64,000 nt of DNA from Gammaproteobacteria bacterium (GCA_009937445.1 JAACFM010000001.1:55455-119454), one strand, 5' to 3'; positions 1 through 7,911 are shown, counted from the stretch's first letter. Made by a program: numbers and translations. Notes: generated from the letters alone by a model not told the origin.

Positions 1-513
1 GTCGATGCCACTGCTGGAGCTCAGCGTTCGGATCGAACTCGATACCTGGCAGCGATCGCATCACTTGAGCTCGCCGAACCCGTGCGGCGACGTTTCGAGG
101 TCGTGAAATTGTCGCAACCGCTGGCGAGCAGTCTGAAGCTGAAGAAAGACCTGATGGAAGATGTTATCGCAGCCTATACCGGCGCAGCTGAGTACGGCGT
201 TGCCGAAGTCACTACCGCGGCAACTTTCAGACTCGGTGAGGTCTATGAGCAATTCAGTGCCGATTTGATGACATCCGATCGTCCATCGGAACTGGGTGCC
301 GATGCACTGGAGCAGTACGACATCCTGCTTGAAGAGCAGGCGTTTCCATTTGAGGAAAAAGCCATCGATTTATACAAAGCAAATACCGATCGTGCATCGG
401 ATGGTGTGTATGACGAGTGGGTTCAACTCAGTTTTGAGCGCTTGGCCAGACTGATGCCGGCCCGCTACGCGAAAGAGGAGCGCAGCGAAGATGTTGTTAC
501 AGCGCTGTACTGA
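1..513 (+). CDS. TPR-type protein, C-terminal part (cut by window start)
   Basis: The frame is open from base 1 and stops at 511-513, so about 170 C-terminal residues are visible and the true start lies outside the window. The sequence is alpha-helical and acidic, with no membrane segment. A stretch near the end (DILLEEQAFPFEEKAI, then LARLMPARYAK) resembles the C-terminus of TPR proteins that precede ExbB/ExbD/AgmX operons. The next gene overlaps or follows within a few bases and the five genes after that are on the same strand, so it is probably part of the same envelope machine. The TPR assignment is mainly from context and helical pattern. Confidence 0.6.
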   Translation, partial: VDATAGAQRSDRTRYLAAIASLELAEPVRRRFEVVKLSQPLASSLKLKKDLMEDVIAAYTGAAEYGVAEVTTAATFRLGEVYEQFSADLMTSDRPSELGADALEQYDILLEEQAFPFEEKAIDLYKANTDRASDGVYDEWVQLSFERLARLMPARYAKEERSEDVVTALY

Positions 514-517
514 CAAG

Positions 518-1159
518 ATGCGATTGATGACCGCGATGCTACTGGCGTTGCTGCTGCTTGCCGGCTGTGGTGGATCTGCTGGCGTGAAAAATGCCGCTGT
601 GCCGCAGCAGACCGCCGGTGCATTAAGTGATGGTGATAACAGCGAGTTGGCACCCGTCATTCCGGCAGGCGCTCTGACGTTGTTTGAGCAAGCGGCGGCT
701 GCGATGGCGGCCGGAGACTTTGTCGACGCTGAGCTGCGTTTCAAGGAATTCCTGCTGCAGTATCCGGAGTATCCGGGTGCGCATGTCAATCTGGCGATTA
801 TCCATGCCAGTAATGGAAATGACGCCGCGACAAGGTCCTCAATCGACTCGGCACTGGCTCTGGACCCCGCCCATCCCGCCGCATTAAACCAAATGGGCAT
901 GCTACTTCGCAGAAATGGCAAATTTTTGGAAGCAGAAGCCGCTTATATGAAGGCCGTCACAGTCGCGCCCGAGTACGCCTTGGCACACTACAATCTGGGC
1001 GTTCTTAATGAACTTTATTTGCAACGACTGGAAACGGCACTGCAACACTTCCAGATTTATCAGTCACTTGTTGGCGAAGACAAACAGGTTGCGAAGTGGA
1101 TAACGGATCTGACGCGTCGCGTAGCGGCGAATCAGCGAACGGCAAACGTGGCGGACTGA
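518..1159 (+). CDS. TPR-repeat outer-membrane lipoprotein
   Basis: The protein has 213 residues from ATG 518. A lipoprotein signal peptide ends in the lipobox LLAGC with the acylated cysteine at residue 17. A second in-frame ATG at 491 would add nine residues and overlap the upstream gene. I prefer 518 because it gives a compact signal peptide. Residues about 60-190 show at least three TPR-like helical pairs, with the characteristic small and aromatic residues (AHYNLGVLNE, ALNQMGMLLRRNGKFLEAEAAY). In Agl/Glt-type machines a TPR lipoprotein anchors the complex to the outer membrane. Here the gene sits two genes upstream of ExbB, which supports the same role by inference. The stop overlaps the next ATG by one base. 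Confidence 0.8.
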   Translation: MRLMTAMLLALLLLAGCGGSAGVKNAAVPQQTAGALSDGDNSELAPVIPAGALTLFEQAAAAMAAGDFVDAELRFKEFLLQYPEYPGAHVNLAIIHASNGNDAATRSSIDSALALDPAHPAALNQMGMLLRRNGKFLEAEAAYMKAVTVAPEYALAHYNLGVLNELYLQRLETALQHFQIYQSLVGEDKQVAKWITDLTRRVAANQRTANVAD

Positions 1160-1623
1160 TGGTGATGAGTAGACTTGTGCATATTGTTAACAAGGTTTTC
1201 GCTACGGCCATCTCAGTCGCCATGTTACTGGCAGCGTTTACCGCTTTTGCCCAGGATGAAGTTGAAGATATCGGACCGGCTGTGGACACATCGGCGATCG
1301 AAGAACCTGAGATCGCGGCTGCACAGCTGGAGGATATCGGACCGGCTGTTGATACTTCTGCGTCGGGTAATGAGATGACCCGGAGTACGACTGGTATTCG
1401 GGTGATGGACTCACTCGAACTGGAGCGTACCGAAATTACGGGCAATCAGGAGCTGCCAACGGTGATGTACATCGTGCCCTGGAAAAAGGCGGACCCGGGC
1501 GATTTGATGGGCAAGCCTGTGAACACACTGCTCGATGAGGTGCTGGCACCGATCGACAGGGAAGAATTTGTCAGACAGGTCGATTACTACCAGGACCTGT
1601 ATGGCGAAGATAAACAAGAGTAG
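1159..1623 (+). CDS. Small exported protein with an internal 22-residue repeat
   Basis: The start at 1159 overlaps the upstream stop by one base and gives a signal peptide (VFATAISVAMLLAAFTAFAQ, cleavage after AFAQ). A longer upstream reading exists but lacks this fit. The mature protein has about 120 residues, is acidic, and begins with two copies of EDIGPAVDTSA spaced 22 residues apart. No enzymatic motif is visible. It lies between the TPR lipoprotein and ExbB in a same-strand cluster, so it is probably a periplasmic component of that machine. I do not recognise a family. Confidence 0.75.
   Translation: MVMSRLVHIVNKVFATAISVAMLLAAFTAFAQDEVEDIGPAVDTSAIEEPEIAAAQLEDIGPAVDTSASGNEMTRSTTGIRVMDSLELERTEITGNQELPTVMYIVPWKKADPGDLMGKPVNTLLDEVLAPIDREEFVRQVDYYQDLYGEDKQE
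1267..1349 (+). repeat. Short in-frame direct repeat inside the exported protein
   Basis: The 17-base sequence GATATCGGACCGGCTGT occurs at 1267-1283 and again at 1333-1349. The spacing is 66 bases, or 22 codons, so it repeats the peptide EDIGPAVDTSA in frame. It looks like a recent in-gene duplication. Confidence 0.85.
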
Positions 1624-1673
1624 GAGCGGCTATTAGCCGCGATTTTAAACATCTGTTTTAGAGGAGCAGACAA

Positions 1674-2312
1674 ATGAGCACTATTGTGCGGTTTTTCCAG
1701 GATGGTGGGGCATTCATGATCCCAATCCTGTTGGTATTCGGCTTTGGTCTGGCAATTGCGATCGAACGCTGGACTTATTTAACCATGTCGGGTGCGAGCA
1801 ATCGCGCTTTGTGGAAAAAGATCGTGCCGTTCTTAAAGGCGGGCAATTTCCAGGAAGCGGCCCAGCATACGGCTAAATCGAAGGCAGCAATCGGCTCGAT
1901 TCTGACTTACGGCCTGTACCGCGTTAAGTCAGCGCGTCGCCGCGATGATATCGAAAAGGCGATGGAAGAAAGCCTTATGGAAGTGTTGCCGCGACTCGAA
2001 AAGCGCACGCACTATATCGGTACTTTGGCCAATATCGCTACGCTGCTTGGCTTGCTGGGAACGATTATTGGCTTGATCTCAGCATTTACGGCTGTTGCGG
2101 AAGCAAACCCGGCGGACAAAGCGGACATGCTTTCGGCATCTATTTCGACGGCCATGAATACCACGGCATTCGGACTGATAGCGGCGATTCCCTTATTGCT
2201 GATTCACTCGTTGTTGCAAACGAAAACCAACGCCTTGGTCGACAGTCTGGAAATGGCGAGTGTCAAGTTTTTGAATGCAGTTACCGAACGTCAGTTGAAG
2301 ACCGGAGCTTAA
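1674..2312 (+). CDS. MotA/TolQ/ExbB proton channel family protein
   Basis: This 212-residue inner-membrane protein has the TolQ/ExbB topology. TM1 is at about 12-32, a cytoplasmic helical loop runs over 40-112, TM2 at about 115-140 carries LLGLLGTIIGLISAF, and TM3 at about 155-182 carries STAMNTTAFGLIAAIP. The Thr/Ala/Gly-rich TM2-TM3 motifs are those that surround the ExbD helix and form the proton path. The start is preceded by GAGGAG a few bases upstream. It is followed after three bases by an ExbD gene, then a second ExbD and an AgmX-type protein. It is closer in context to AglR than to TolQ, since there is no tolA, tolB or pal here. Confidence 0.93.
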   Translation: MSTIVRFFQDGGAFMIPILLVFGFGLAIAIERWTYLTMSGASNRALWKKIVPFLKAGNFQEAAQHTAKSKAAIGSILTYGLYRVKSARRRDDIEKAMEESLMEVLPRLEKRTHYIGTLANIATLLGLLGTIIGLISAFTAVAEANPADKADMLSASISTAMNTTAFGLIAAIPLLLIHSLLQTKTNALVDSLEMASVKFLNAVTERQLKTGA

Positions 2313-2315
2313 GTC

Positions 2316-2843
2316 ATGATCGGTAGCCGCAGAGGCCGTGGACGGCGTAATGTCGATTCGGCTGAGCTCAATATCACGGCGTTCATGAACCTGATGGTGA
2401 TTCTGGTTCCGTTCCTGCTTATAACCGCGGTGTTCTCGCGATTGGCAATTCTCGAATTGAATTTGCCAGGCTCCTCTACTGAGTCCGTGGAACCGCAGGA
2501 TCAGGTATTCCAACTGGAAGTCATTGTGCGCTCCGACAAGATTGAAGTCGGTGATCGCAACCAGGGTCTGTTGGGTATTTACCCAAACACCGAAGACGGC
2601 TATGACTTTGACGCTGTAGGCGAAAAACTCTCGCAGTTGAAAAAGAGTTACCCGGACAAGACGGACGCATCGATCCTGCTCGAGCAGGAAATCTCCTACG
2701 ACACCGTGGTGCAGATAATGGATACCGTCAGGTTGTCGGTCGACATTGAAGTTGACGAAGATGACAAGCAACAACTGGTCCGCGCAGATCTGTTTCCCGA
2801 TATTTCGATCGGCGATGCGCCGGTCCTGGCAGGAGGTGCCTGA
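2316..2843 (+). CDS. ExbD/TolR family protein, first copy (Asn at the proton-site position)
   Basis: This 175-residue protein has a single N-terminal membrane helix (about 22-42) and a periplasmic ExbD/TolR domain. The helix reads LNITAFMNLMVILVPFLLI. Aligned with the second copy (LNLVSLMDIFTILVFFLLV), residue N25 occupies the place of the Asp that binds protons in ExbD, TolR and MotB. A basic cytoplasmic N-terminus (RRGRGRR) fits inside-positive orientation. It overlaps the next gene by one base, so the two ExbD proteins are probably made together and may form a heterodimer. The missing Asp is seen in the sequence; its effect is inferred. Confidence 0.9.
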   Translation: MIGSRRGRGRRNVDSAELNITAFMNLMVILVPFLLITAVFSRLAILELNLPGSSTESVEPQDQVFQLEVIVRSDKIEVGDRNQGLLGIYPNTEDGYDFDAVGEKLSQLKKSYPDKTDASILLEQEISYDTVVQIMDTVRLSVDIEVDEDDKQQLVRADLFPDISIGDAPVLAGGA

Positions 2844-3370
2844 TGGCCAAGTCCGCACGCGCCAAACGCATGGACAAGCATCACCGCCGCAATAAGGGCT
2901 CGGGCGCGCTGAACCTGGTGTCGCTGATGGATATTTTTACGATTCTGGTGTTTTTCCTGCTGGTCAATTCATCGGACGTGGAGACCCTGCCGAACGCGAA
3001 AGACCTGCAGCTGCCTGAATCGATTGCTGAAGAAAAAGCCAAGGAAACCGTTGTCATCATAATTGGTAAAACCGACCTGATCGTACAAGGTAATCCGGTC
3101 GCTAAAATTGCAGACATTTTGGAGACTCAGGGCAACGATATTCCCGAGCTTCGAGAAGCGTTGATGTCGCAGAATGACCGCGTATTGCGCCGTGAGGCGC
3201 AGGAAAATATCGCAGCACGTGAAGTCACGATTATGGGTGACAAAGACATTTCGTACCGACTGCTGAAGAAGGTTATGGCTACGTGTACGCAATCGGACTA
3301 CGGACAGATTTCGTTGGCCGTGTTGCAGAAGAGTTCCGACGAACTCGATGACATTCAGGCATCACGCTAA
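2843..3370 (+). CDS. ExbD/TolR family protein, second copy (canonical Asp)
   Basis: This 175-residue ExbD/TolR protein has a strongly basic N-terminus followed by one membrane helix (about 24-42) that keeps the conserved acidic residue, D30 in SLMDIFTILVFFLLV. This is the proton-carrying position in the family. The periplasmic part is about 130 residues. ATG 2843 shares one base with the stop of the first copy, a common arrangement for co-translated partners. The downstream AgmX-type gene follows directly. It is probably one subunit of a proton-driven ExbB/ExbD-type stator. Confidence 0.92.
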   Translation: MAKSARAKRMDKHHRRNKGSGALNLVSLMDIFTILVFFLLVNSSDVETLPNAKDLQLPESIAEEKAKETVVIIIGKTDLIVQGNPVAKIADILETQGNDIPELREALMSQNDRVLRREAQENIAAREVTIMGDKDISYRLLKKVMATCTQSDYGQISLAVLQKSSDELDDIQASR

Positions 3371-3395
3371 GGCGCAGGGACGAGGAGTCACGGAA

Positions 3396-4346
3396 TTGGA
3401 TCTACCGTTTTATAGAGAGTATGACCTGCCCTGGACAACAGGGCAGAGCCAGGACAAGAAGTTCCAGCGCTTGCTCGGGATCATATTCCTGATATGCCTG
3501 GTACTCAGTATTGTCTGGCCGTTCATTCCAGTTCCAGAACCTGATCCGTTTGACGTCGAAGAGATTCCGCCACGTATTGCGCAACTGTTGCTTGAAGAAA
3601 AACCACTGCCTCCACCGCCGCCTGTAGTAGAGGAGGAACCGGAGCCCAAGCCAGACGATCTCGAGCCTGAACAGGTAGTGGAAGAAACTCCAGACCCAGA
3701 ACCTGAGCCGATACCCGAACCTGAGCCTGATCGCGCAGAGATCGCCCGTGAGCAGGCACAAGCGGCACTGATGCCATTTGCTGAAGACCTCGCGGACCTC
3801 GTTGATAACGAATTGCTCGAGCAGGTTGCAGATGACCGTGATCTGAGCGCGTCGGTAGGCGAAGCGCAGCGCAATGAACGCTCAATGATCACGTCAAAAG
3901 TGGGTACGGCCTCCGCCGGTATCAATACGGCGGCCATGAGCCGCAGTACCGGCGGGACAGGCATTGCGGGTCGCGACACTACGCGAGTCGTCAGTCCTGT
4001 TGCCGGTATAGGTAAGACAGATGGTGCTGCCAGTCGCTCGGGATCAAGTGGCAAGGCTTCTCGTTCGCGCGAAGAAATCGAACTCGTTTTCGACAAGAAT
4101 AAGGGTGCGATCTTTGCGCTATACAATCGCGCGCTGCGGCGAGATCCGTCTCTGGAAGGGAAGCTTGTGCTGCGGTTGACAATCGATCCGAGCGGAGCCG
4201 TGTCCTTTTGCGAGATAGTCTCCAGCGAATTGAATGACGAAGAGCTCGAACGCAAGTTGGTGCAGCGCGTCAAATTGTTCCGCTTCGAGGCGCGGGATGT
4301 TGAGGCAGTTACGACCACCAAGCCGATCGACTTTTTCCCGGCCTAG
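3396..4346 (+). CDS. AgmX/PglI C-terminal domain protein (TonB-like)
   Basis: This is a TonB-like architecture: short cytoplasmic N-terminus, one membrane helix (LLGIIFLICLVLSIVWPFI, about residues 28-46), a Pro/Glu-rich spacer to about residue 115 with repeated PEPEP units, and a C-terminal AgmX/PglI domain. The C-terminal domain shows RDPSLEGKLVLRLTIDPSG and ends at PIDFFPA. I chose TTG 3396 because GAGGAG lies eight bases upstream. An ATG at 3348 would add 16 residues and overlap the upstream gene by 23 bases. In AglRQS/Glt-like machines the AgmX (GltJ) protein links the motor to periplasmic parts. Here it closes the operon. Confidence 0.88.
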   Translation: MDLPFYREYDLPWTTGQSQDKKFQRLLGIIFLICLVLSIVWPFIPVPEPDPFDVEEIPPRIAQLLLEEKPLPPPPPVVEEEPEPKPDDLEPEQVVEETPDPEPEPIPEPEPDRAEIAREQAQAALMPFAEDLADLVDNELLEQVADDRDLSASVGEAQRNERSMITSKVGTASAGINTAAMSRSTGGTGIAGRDTTRVVSPVAGIGKTDGAASRSGSSGKASRSREEIELVFDKNKGAIFALYNRALRRDPSLEGKLVLRLTIDPSGAVSFCEIVSSELNDEELERKLVQRVKLFRFEARDVEAVTTTKPIDFFPA

Positions 4347-4455
4347 GTTAGCTCTTGGCAGCGTTTCTCGTGTATGCATGCTGCGAAAAATTAACTTGCA
4401 ATTCGAAAGTAATGCCATAACAATCCGCTCATCTCAAGACACGGATAGCAACCGA

Positions 4456-4893
4456 ATGAGCCAGTCTTCCAGAGCCGAAAAGTCCAGTTGTCCGATAAGC
4501 TATAGCCTTGATTTATTTGGAGATAAGTGGACCTTGCTGGTGCTAAGGGATCTGATCCTGTGGGGTAAGACGCGGTTTGCCGAGTTTCAGGCAGCCGACG
4601 AAAAAATCGCATCAAACATTCTGTCCGACCGCCTGCGACGACTGCAGGAGCAGGGGATTGTTGAGATCGAGAAAGACCCATCCGATGCCAGACAGAAGCT
4701 CTATACGGTCACGAAAAAGGGACTGAGCCTCACACCGGTATTGCTCGAAATCGCGGCGTGGGGGGCATCGCAGGATCCTCAAACAGGTGCGCCGGACGAT
4801 TTTGCCGCTGACTTCTACGCCGATCGCGAAACGTATTACGCGGAACACCGCAGTCGAATTGCGGGCCTTTTCGAGAAGCAGAACGAAGGCTAG
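4456..4893 (+). CDS. HxlR-family transcriptional regulator
   Basis: This 145-residue winged-helix protein follows the HxlR pattern: an N-terminal cysteine (C12 in SSCPISYSLDLFGDKWTLLVLRDL), a recognition region (ASNILSDRLRRLQEQGIVE) and a wing (DARQKLYTVTKKG). Family members respond to aldehydes, redox state or other electrophiles, often through that cysteine. The frame stays open upstream to 4234, but ATG 4456 begins at the normal HxlR N-terminus. It is the first gene of a same-strand series leading to a dehydrogenase and a phosphatase, but no operator could be picked out and its targets are unknown. Confidence 0.88.
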   Translation: MSQSSRAEKSSCPISYSLDLFGDKWTLLVLRDLILWGKTRFAEFQAADEKIASNILSDRLRRLQEQGIVEIEKDPSDARQKLYTVTKKGLSLTPVLLEIAAWGASQDPQTGAPDDFAADFYADRETYYAEHRSRIAGLFEKQNEG

Positions 4894-4931
4894 CGTTGTT
4901 GCAAGGCGGTCTGAACGCGTAAACTGCTCTG

Positions 4932-6035
4932 ATGCGAAAAATACACTTGATGGTAATACTGGTGGCGATGCTGTTTGGCATTGGTGAAGAATCTCGTGCC
5001 GAGATATCAATAGATCAGCTGATCGCTCAGACGGGAATAGCTGAAGGTGGTGTTGCGGTCAGCGAGTTGCCTCGCTGGAGCGGTGCGCACAGGATTCTGG
5101 TCTGGGATATGGGTATGGATCTTTCCGGCTTGATCGACGCCTCACCCGATGTCGAATTTATTCTGGCGAAGTCCGTGGCTGAGGCGATGCAATATGCAGC
5201 CGATGTTGATGCGATGATCGGATTTTGTGCTGCGGACCTTATCGACGCGGCTGAGAAGCTGGTCTGGGTACAAATCTATTGGGCGGGCGCGGAGCGGTGC
5301 CTGGCTGTCGATAAAATTGCCGACGGCACCGTCGTGATGTCGAACATGCAGAAAATGTCATCGCCTGTCATCGCGGAGCACGCGATCGCGATGATGATGG
5401 CTCTCAGTCGAAACTTGCCCCAATTCGTCAACATCATGGAGCAAGGCGACTGGTCCGCCGCAAGACGAGCTACTGCTGGCATGACGCCCATCGCGGGAAA
5501 GAAGTTGCTTGTCGCCGGTCTGGGTGGCATCGGGACCGAGGTTGCGCGGCTGGGGGCCGCTTTGGGTATGCGCGTATCGGGCACTCGAAACAGTTCTCGA
5601 AACGGGCCGGACTTCGTCGAGTACGTTGGATTGTCTGATGAGTTGAATGATCTGGCTGCGTCAGCCGATGTCATTGTCAACGCGCTCCCGGCCACCGCTG
5701 CGACTCTGGACTTGTTCGACGCTGAATTCTTTGCCGGCGCTAAAGCGGGTGCGATCTTCATAAATGTGGGTCGAGGGAAAACAGTTGTTACCGCGGATTT
5801 GATTGCCGCTTTGGAGTCGGGCCAGATTTCAGGCGCGGGCCTGGATGTTACGGCACCGGAACCTTTGCCCGCAGACAGCCCGCTGTGGCAGCGCGAGGAT
5901 GTCATCATCACGCCGCATGTTTCATCGTCGGGAGGCGCAAACGAACGGCACGCGGTGTTGCTCCGCGAGAACGTGAGTCGCTATGTAGCCGGTGAACGAC
6001 TGTTGAATGTCGTAGACCCGCAGAAAGGCTACTAG
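4932..6035 (+). CDS. D-isomer-specific 2-hydroxyacid dehydrogenase with signal peptide
   Basis: The NAD-binding domain carries VAGLGGIGTEVA. The catalytic set of the family is present: Arg in NVGRG, Glu in the DVTAPEPLP segment, and His in IITPH. This identifies an NAD(P)-dependent reductase or dehydrogenase of 2-hydroxy/2-oxo acids (phosphoglycerate dehydrogenase or glyoxylate reductase type). The protein is 367 residues, longer than the usual 310-330, because of an N-terminal extension that reads as a cleavable signal peptide (MRKIHLMVILVAMLFGIG, then SRA before the mature part). Export of an NAD-dependent enzyme is odd. The substrate cannot be told. The phosphatase gene follows after six bases. 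Confidence 0.88.
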   Translation: MRKIHLMVILVAMLFGIGEESRAEISIDQLIAQTGIAEGGVAVSELPRWSGAHRILVWDMGMDLSGLIDASPDVEFILAKSVAEAMQYAADVDAMIGFCAADLIDAAEKLVWVQIYWAGAERCLAVDKIADGTVVMSNMQKMSSPVIAEHAIAMMMALSRNLPQFVNIMEQGDWSAARRATAGMTPIAGKKLLVAGLGGIGTEVARLGAALGMRVSGTRNSSRNGPDFVEYVGLSDELNDLAASADVIVNALPATAATLDLFDAEFFAGAKAGAIFINVGRGKTVVTADLIAALESGQISGAGLDVTAPEPLPADSPLWQREDVIITPHVSSSGGANERHAVLLRENVSRYVAGERLLNVVDPQKGY

Positions 6036-6041
6036 TCGCCA

Positions 6042-6797
6042 ATGCACGTCGATGACGCGGGGCGCAGGACGGCGATAGACGGTGCGAGTCGTCGCCGCAT
6101 CTATTTGTTTCGTCACGGATCGGTGGACTATGTCGATGCTGATGGCAACATCGTTCCCGACACCGATGCCGTTATTCTCAATGCAACGGGTTTGGCGCAG
6201 GCAGCACAGATGCGTGATCTGTTCGCCGATGTGCAGATAGACAAGGCACTTTGCTCGGGCTTGCCGAGAACTCGCCAGACCGGCGAAACCGTATTGGGTG
6301 ATCGCGACCTTCCTCTGGAGGTAAATACGGGATTTCTTGAAATTCGTCAATTTGACGGTGAGGCGTCAGACGACTATGACGTAGTCGCCGATGTCGCTTT
6401 TTCTCACTGGCGGGCGACCGATAAGGACGCCAGGTTTCTGGGCGGCGAGCGTTATAGCGATTTCTATTTGCGTATCGAAAAAGCGATGCAAAACTTACTG
6501 CTGGATACGTCCTGGCATAACCTCGCTTTGTTTGCGCACGGTGCCACGAACGCGGCGATTCTCGGGTGGGTTACCGGTATTGGGCGCTCGGCGTTCGGTG
6601 TGCTGGATCAGGCAATGTGCTGTCTGAATGTCGTCGATATAGATTTTGACGAATCGGGTGCAATTCTCAGGAAGACCGTTCGAGCGATGAATATCACCGC
6701 GGATGACCCGGCCAAGAGCAATCGCCACGGTGGTGATATGGAGTCCTTGGCGCATCGATTATCCCTTGGTACACGGGACCGGAATGGAACCGTCTGA
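6042..6797 (+). CDS. Histidine phosphatase (phosphoglycerate mutase superfamily)
   Basis: The phosphohistidine motif RHG sits in YLFRHGSVDY, with a downstream LCSGLPRTRQTGE block and a second catalytic His in LALFAHGATNAAILG. These are the markers of the branch-1 histidine phosphatases. At 251 residues it is somewhat longer than typical. It may act on a sugar phosphate or a cofactor phosphate, and the sequence does not say which. It follows the dehydrogenase by six bases and its 3' end overlaps the start of the DNA glycosylase, suggesting co-transcription. Confidence 0.85.
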   Translation: MHVDDAGRRTAIDGASRRRIYLFRHGSVDYVDADGNIVPDTDAVILNATGLAQAAQMRDLFADVQIDKALCSGLPRTRQTGETVLGDRDLPLEVNTGFLEIRQFDGEASDDYDVVADVAFSHWRATDKDARFLGGERYSDFYLRIEKAMQNLLLDTSWHNLALFAHGATNAAILGWVTGIGRSAFGVLDQAMCCLNVVDIDFDESGAILRKTVRAMNITADDPAKSNRHGGDMESLAHRLSLGTRDRNGTV

Positions 6798-7290
6798 AGG
6801 TTTTCCGCCAATCGTACGGCCAGACGCGCGAATTCTGATACTGGGCAGTTTGCCCGGGCAAAAGTCGCTAACCGATCAAGAGTATTACGCTCATCCGCAA
6901 AATGCGTTCTGGCCGATAATGGCGCACCTGTTCGGAATCAGCGGTGACTACGACGAGCGATGTGCACGACTACGCGATAAGCGGCTGGCGCTCTGGGATG
7001 TATTGCGCGCCTCAATTCGTCCGGGAAGTCTCGATTCAGATATTCAAAAAGAATCGGCGATGGCGAACGACTTCAGGGCGTTTTTATCCGTGCACACGCA
7101 AATTGAACGAATAGCTTTTAACGGCAAGAAAGCCGAACAGTTGTTCCGAACGATGGTGCCAAACAGGGATTTCGAGAAAATTCAGTTGGTAGGACTACCC
7201 TCTACCAGCCCGGCTTACGCAGCCATGCCATTTGCGAGCAAGTTGAGCCGTTGGAGGACCGGGCTGGAGACAGTGCGGCCAGCAAGTTAA
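6784..7290 (+). CDS. Mug-like / hypoxanthine-DNA glycosylase (UDG superfamily)
   Basis: The N-terminal motif LILGSLPGQKSL, the block YYAHPQNAFW and the C-terminal LPSTSPAYA match the deoxyinosine (hypoxanthine)-DNA glycosylase branch of the uracil-DNA glycosylase superfamily. These enzymes remove deaminated adenine from DNA. From ATG 6784 the protein is 169 residues and overlaps the phosphatase by 14 bases. An in-frame ATG at 6703 would give a longer overlap and a non-homologous extension, so I reject it. The substrate assignment is from family motifs only. Confidence 0.85.
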   Translation: MEPSEGFPPIVRPDARILILGSLPGQKSLTDQEYYAHPQNAFWPIMAHLFGISGDYDERCARLRDKRLALWDVLRASIRPGSLDSDIQKESAMANDFRAFLSVHTQIERIAFNGKKAEQLFRTMVPNRDFEKIQLVGLPSTSPAYAAMPFASKLSRWRTGLETVRPAS

Positions 7291-7302
7291 CAGGAGAGAA
7301 AA

Positions 7303-7677
7303 ATGATCGGATACGTCACAGTAGGTACCAATAAATTCGACGAAGCAGCGCAGTTTTACGATGCGCTCTTCTCGACGATCGGCGCTGCTCGAGCATACGA
7401 TACCGAAACGTTCATTGCCTGGGGTACCGGGCCGTCGGCGCCCGCATTTTCGATAACCAAACCCTACGATGGCGGTGCGGCGTCGGTGGGTAACGGCGTC
7501 ATGATTGCCATTGCAATGGACACGAACGAAAAGGTCGACGCCTTTCACGCCAAAGCGTTGGAGTTGGGAGCCAAGGACGAGGGCGCTCCGGGTCCTCGAG
7601 TCGAGACTTTTTATGCAGGTTATTTTCGCGACCTTGACGGCAACAAGCTGAACGCGTTTTGTTTCACGCCTGAATAA
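7303..7677 (+). CDS. VOC-family (glyoxalase/dioxygenase fold) protein
   Basis: This 124-residue protein has two beta-alpha-beta-beta-beta units. It begins MIGYVTVGTNKFDEAAQFYDAL and ends with YFRDLDGNKLNAFCF, the usual C-terminal strand of VOC proteins (RDPDGN/K type). An AGGAGAG site precedes the ATG. Single-domain VOC proteins of this length dimerise and bind a metal. Specific activity (glyoxalase I, resistance, isomerase) cannot be assigned. Gene order does not help, as it stands between a DNA repair gene and a small membrane protein. Confidence 0.85.
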   Translation: MIGYVTVGTNKFDEAAQFYDALFSTIGAARAYDTETFIAWGTGPSAPAFSITKPYDGGAASVGNGVMIAIAMDTNEKVDAFHAKALELGAKDEGAPGPRVETFYAGYFRDLDGNKLNAFCFTPE

Positions 7678-7695
7678 TTTGTCACAAGGGGAACA

Positions 7696-7911
7696 ATGCT
7701 GAATGCAGCAGCAATCTTTCTTCCAATGCTCGCAACGATGACGTTAACGGCAATTGTCTGGATATTTTTTCTGTTTCGCACGTTCCACAGCATCGAGCAC
7801 TGCACCAGCTATATCGTCATGGCGCGGTTCTATCTGTACGTCGGTGCAGCATTGGCGTTGTGGTTCATGCTGGGCAGGGCACTGATCGTGGAACTGGCGG
7901 TCTACGTATAG
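7696..7911 (+). CDS. Small two-helix membrane protein, unknown function
   Basis: This is a 71-residue protein with an Ala/Met-rich hydrophobic helix at about 5-28, a short polar loop with two His and a Cys (FHSIEHCTSY), and a second helix at about 42-68. There is an AAGGGGA site upstream of ATG 7696. No family is recognised. The next reading frame, a decayed signal peptidase, begins at the base after its stop. Length, ribosome site and position in a same-strand series favour a real gene. Confidence 0.6.
   Translation: MLNAAAIFLPMLATMTLTAIVWIFFLFRTFHSIEHCTSYIVMARFYLYVGAALALWFMLGRALIVELAVYV

Noticed and set aside
370-921. 183-residue minus-strand frame
   Set aside because: It runs antisense over the end of the TPR protein and the TPR lipoprotein and lacks a ribosome site and family features.
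3410-4321. 303-residue Ser/Gly-rich reading frame on the minus strand
   Set aside because: It is antisense to the AgmX-type gene. Its composition (runs of Ser, Gly and Thr) is what the Pro/Glu codons give in reverse, and it has no motif.
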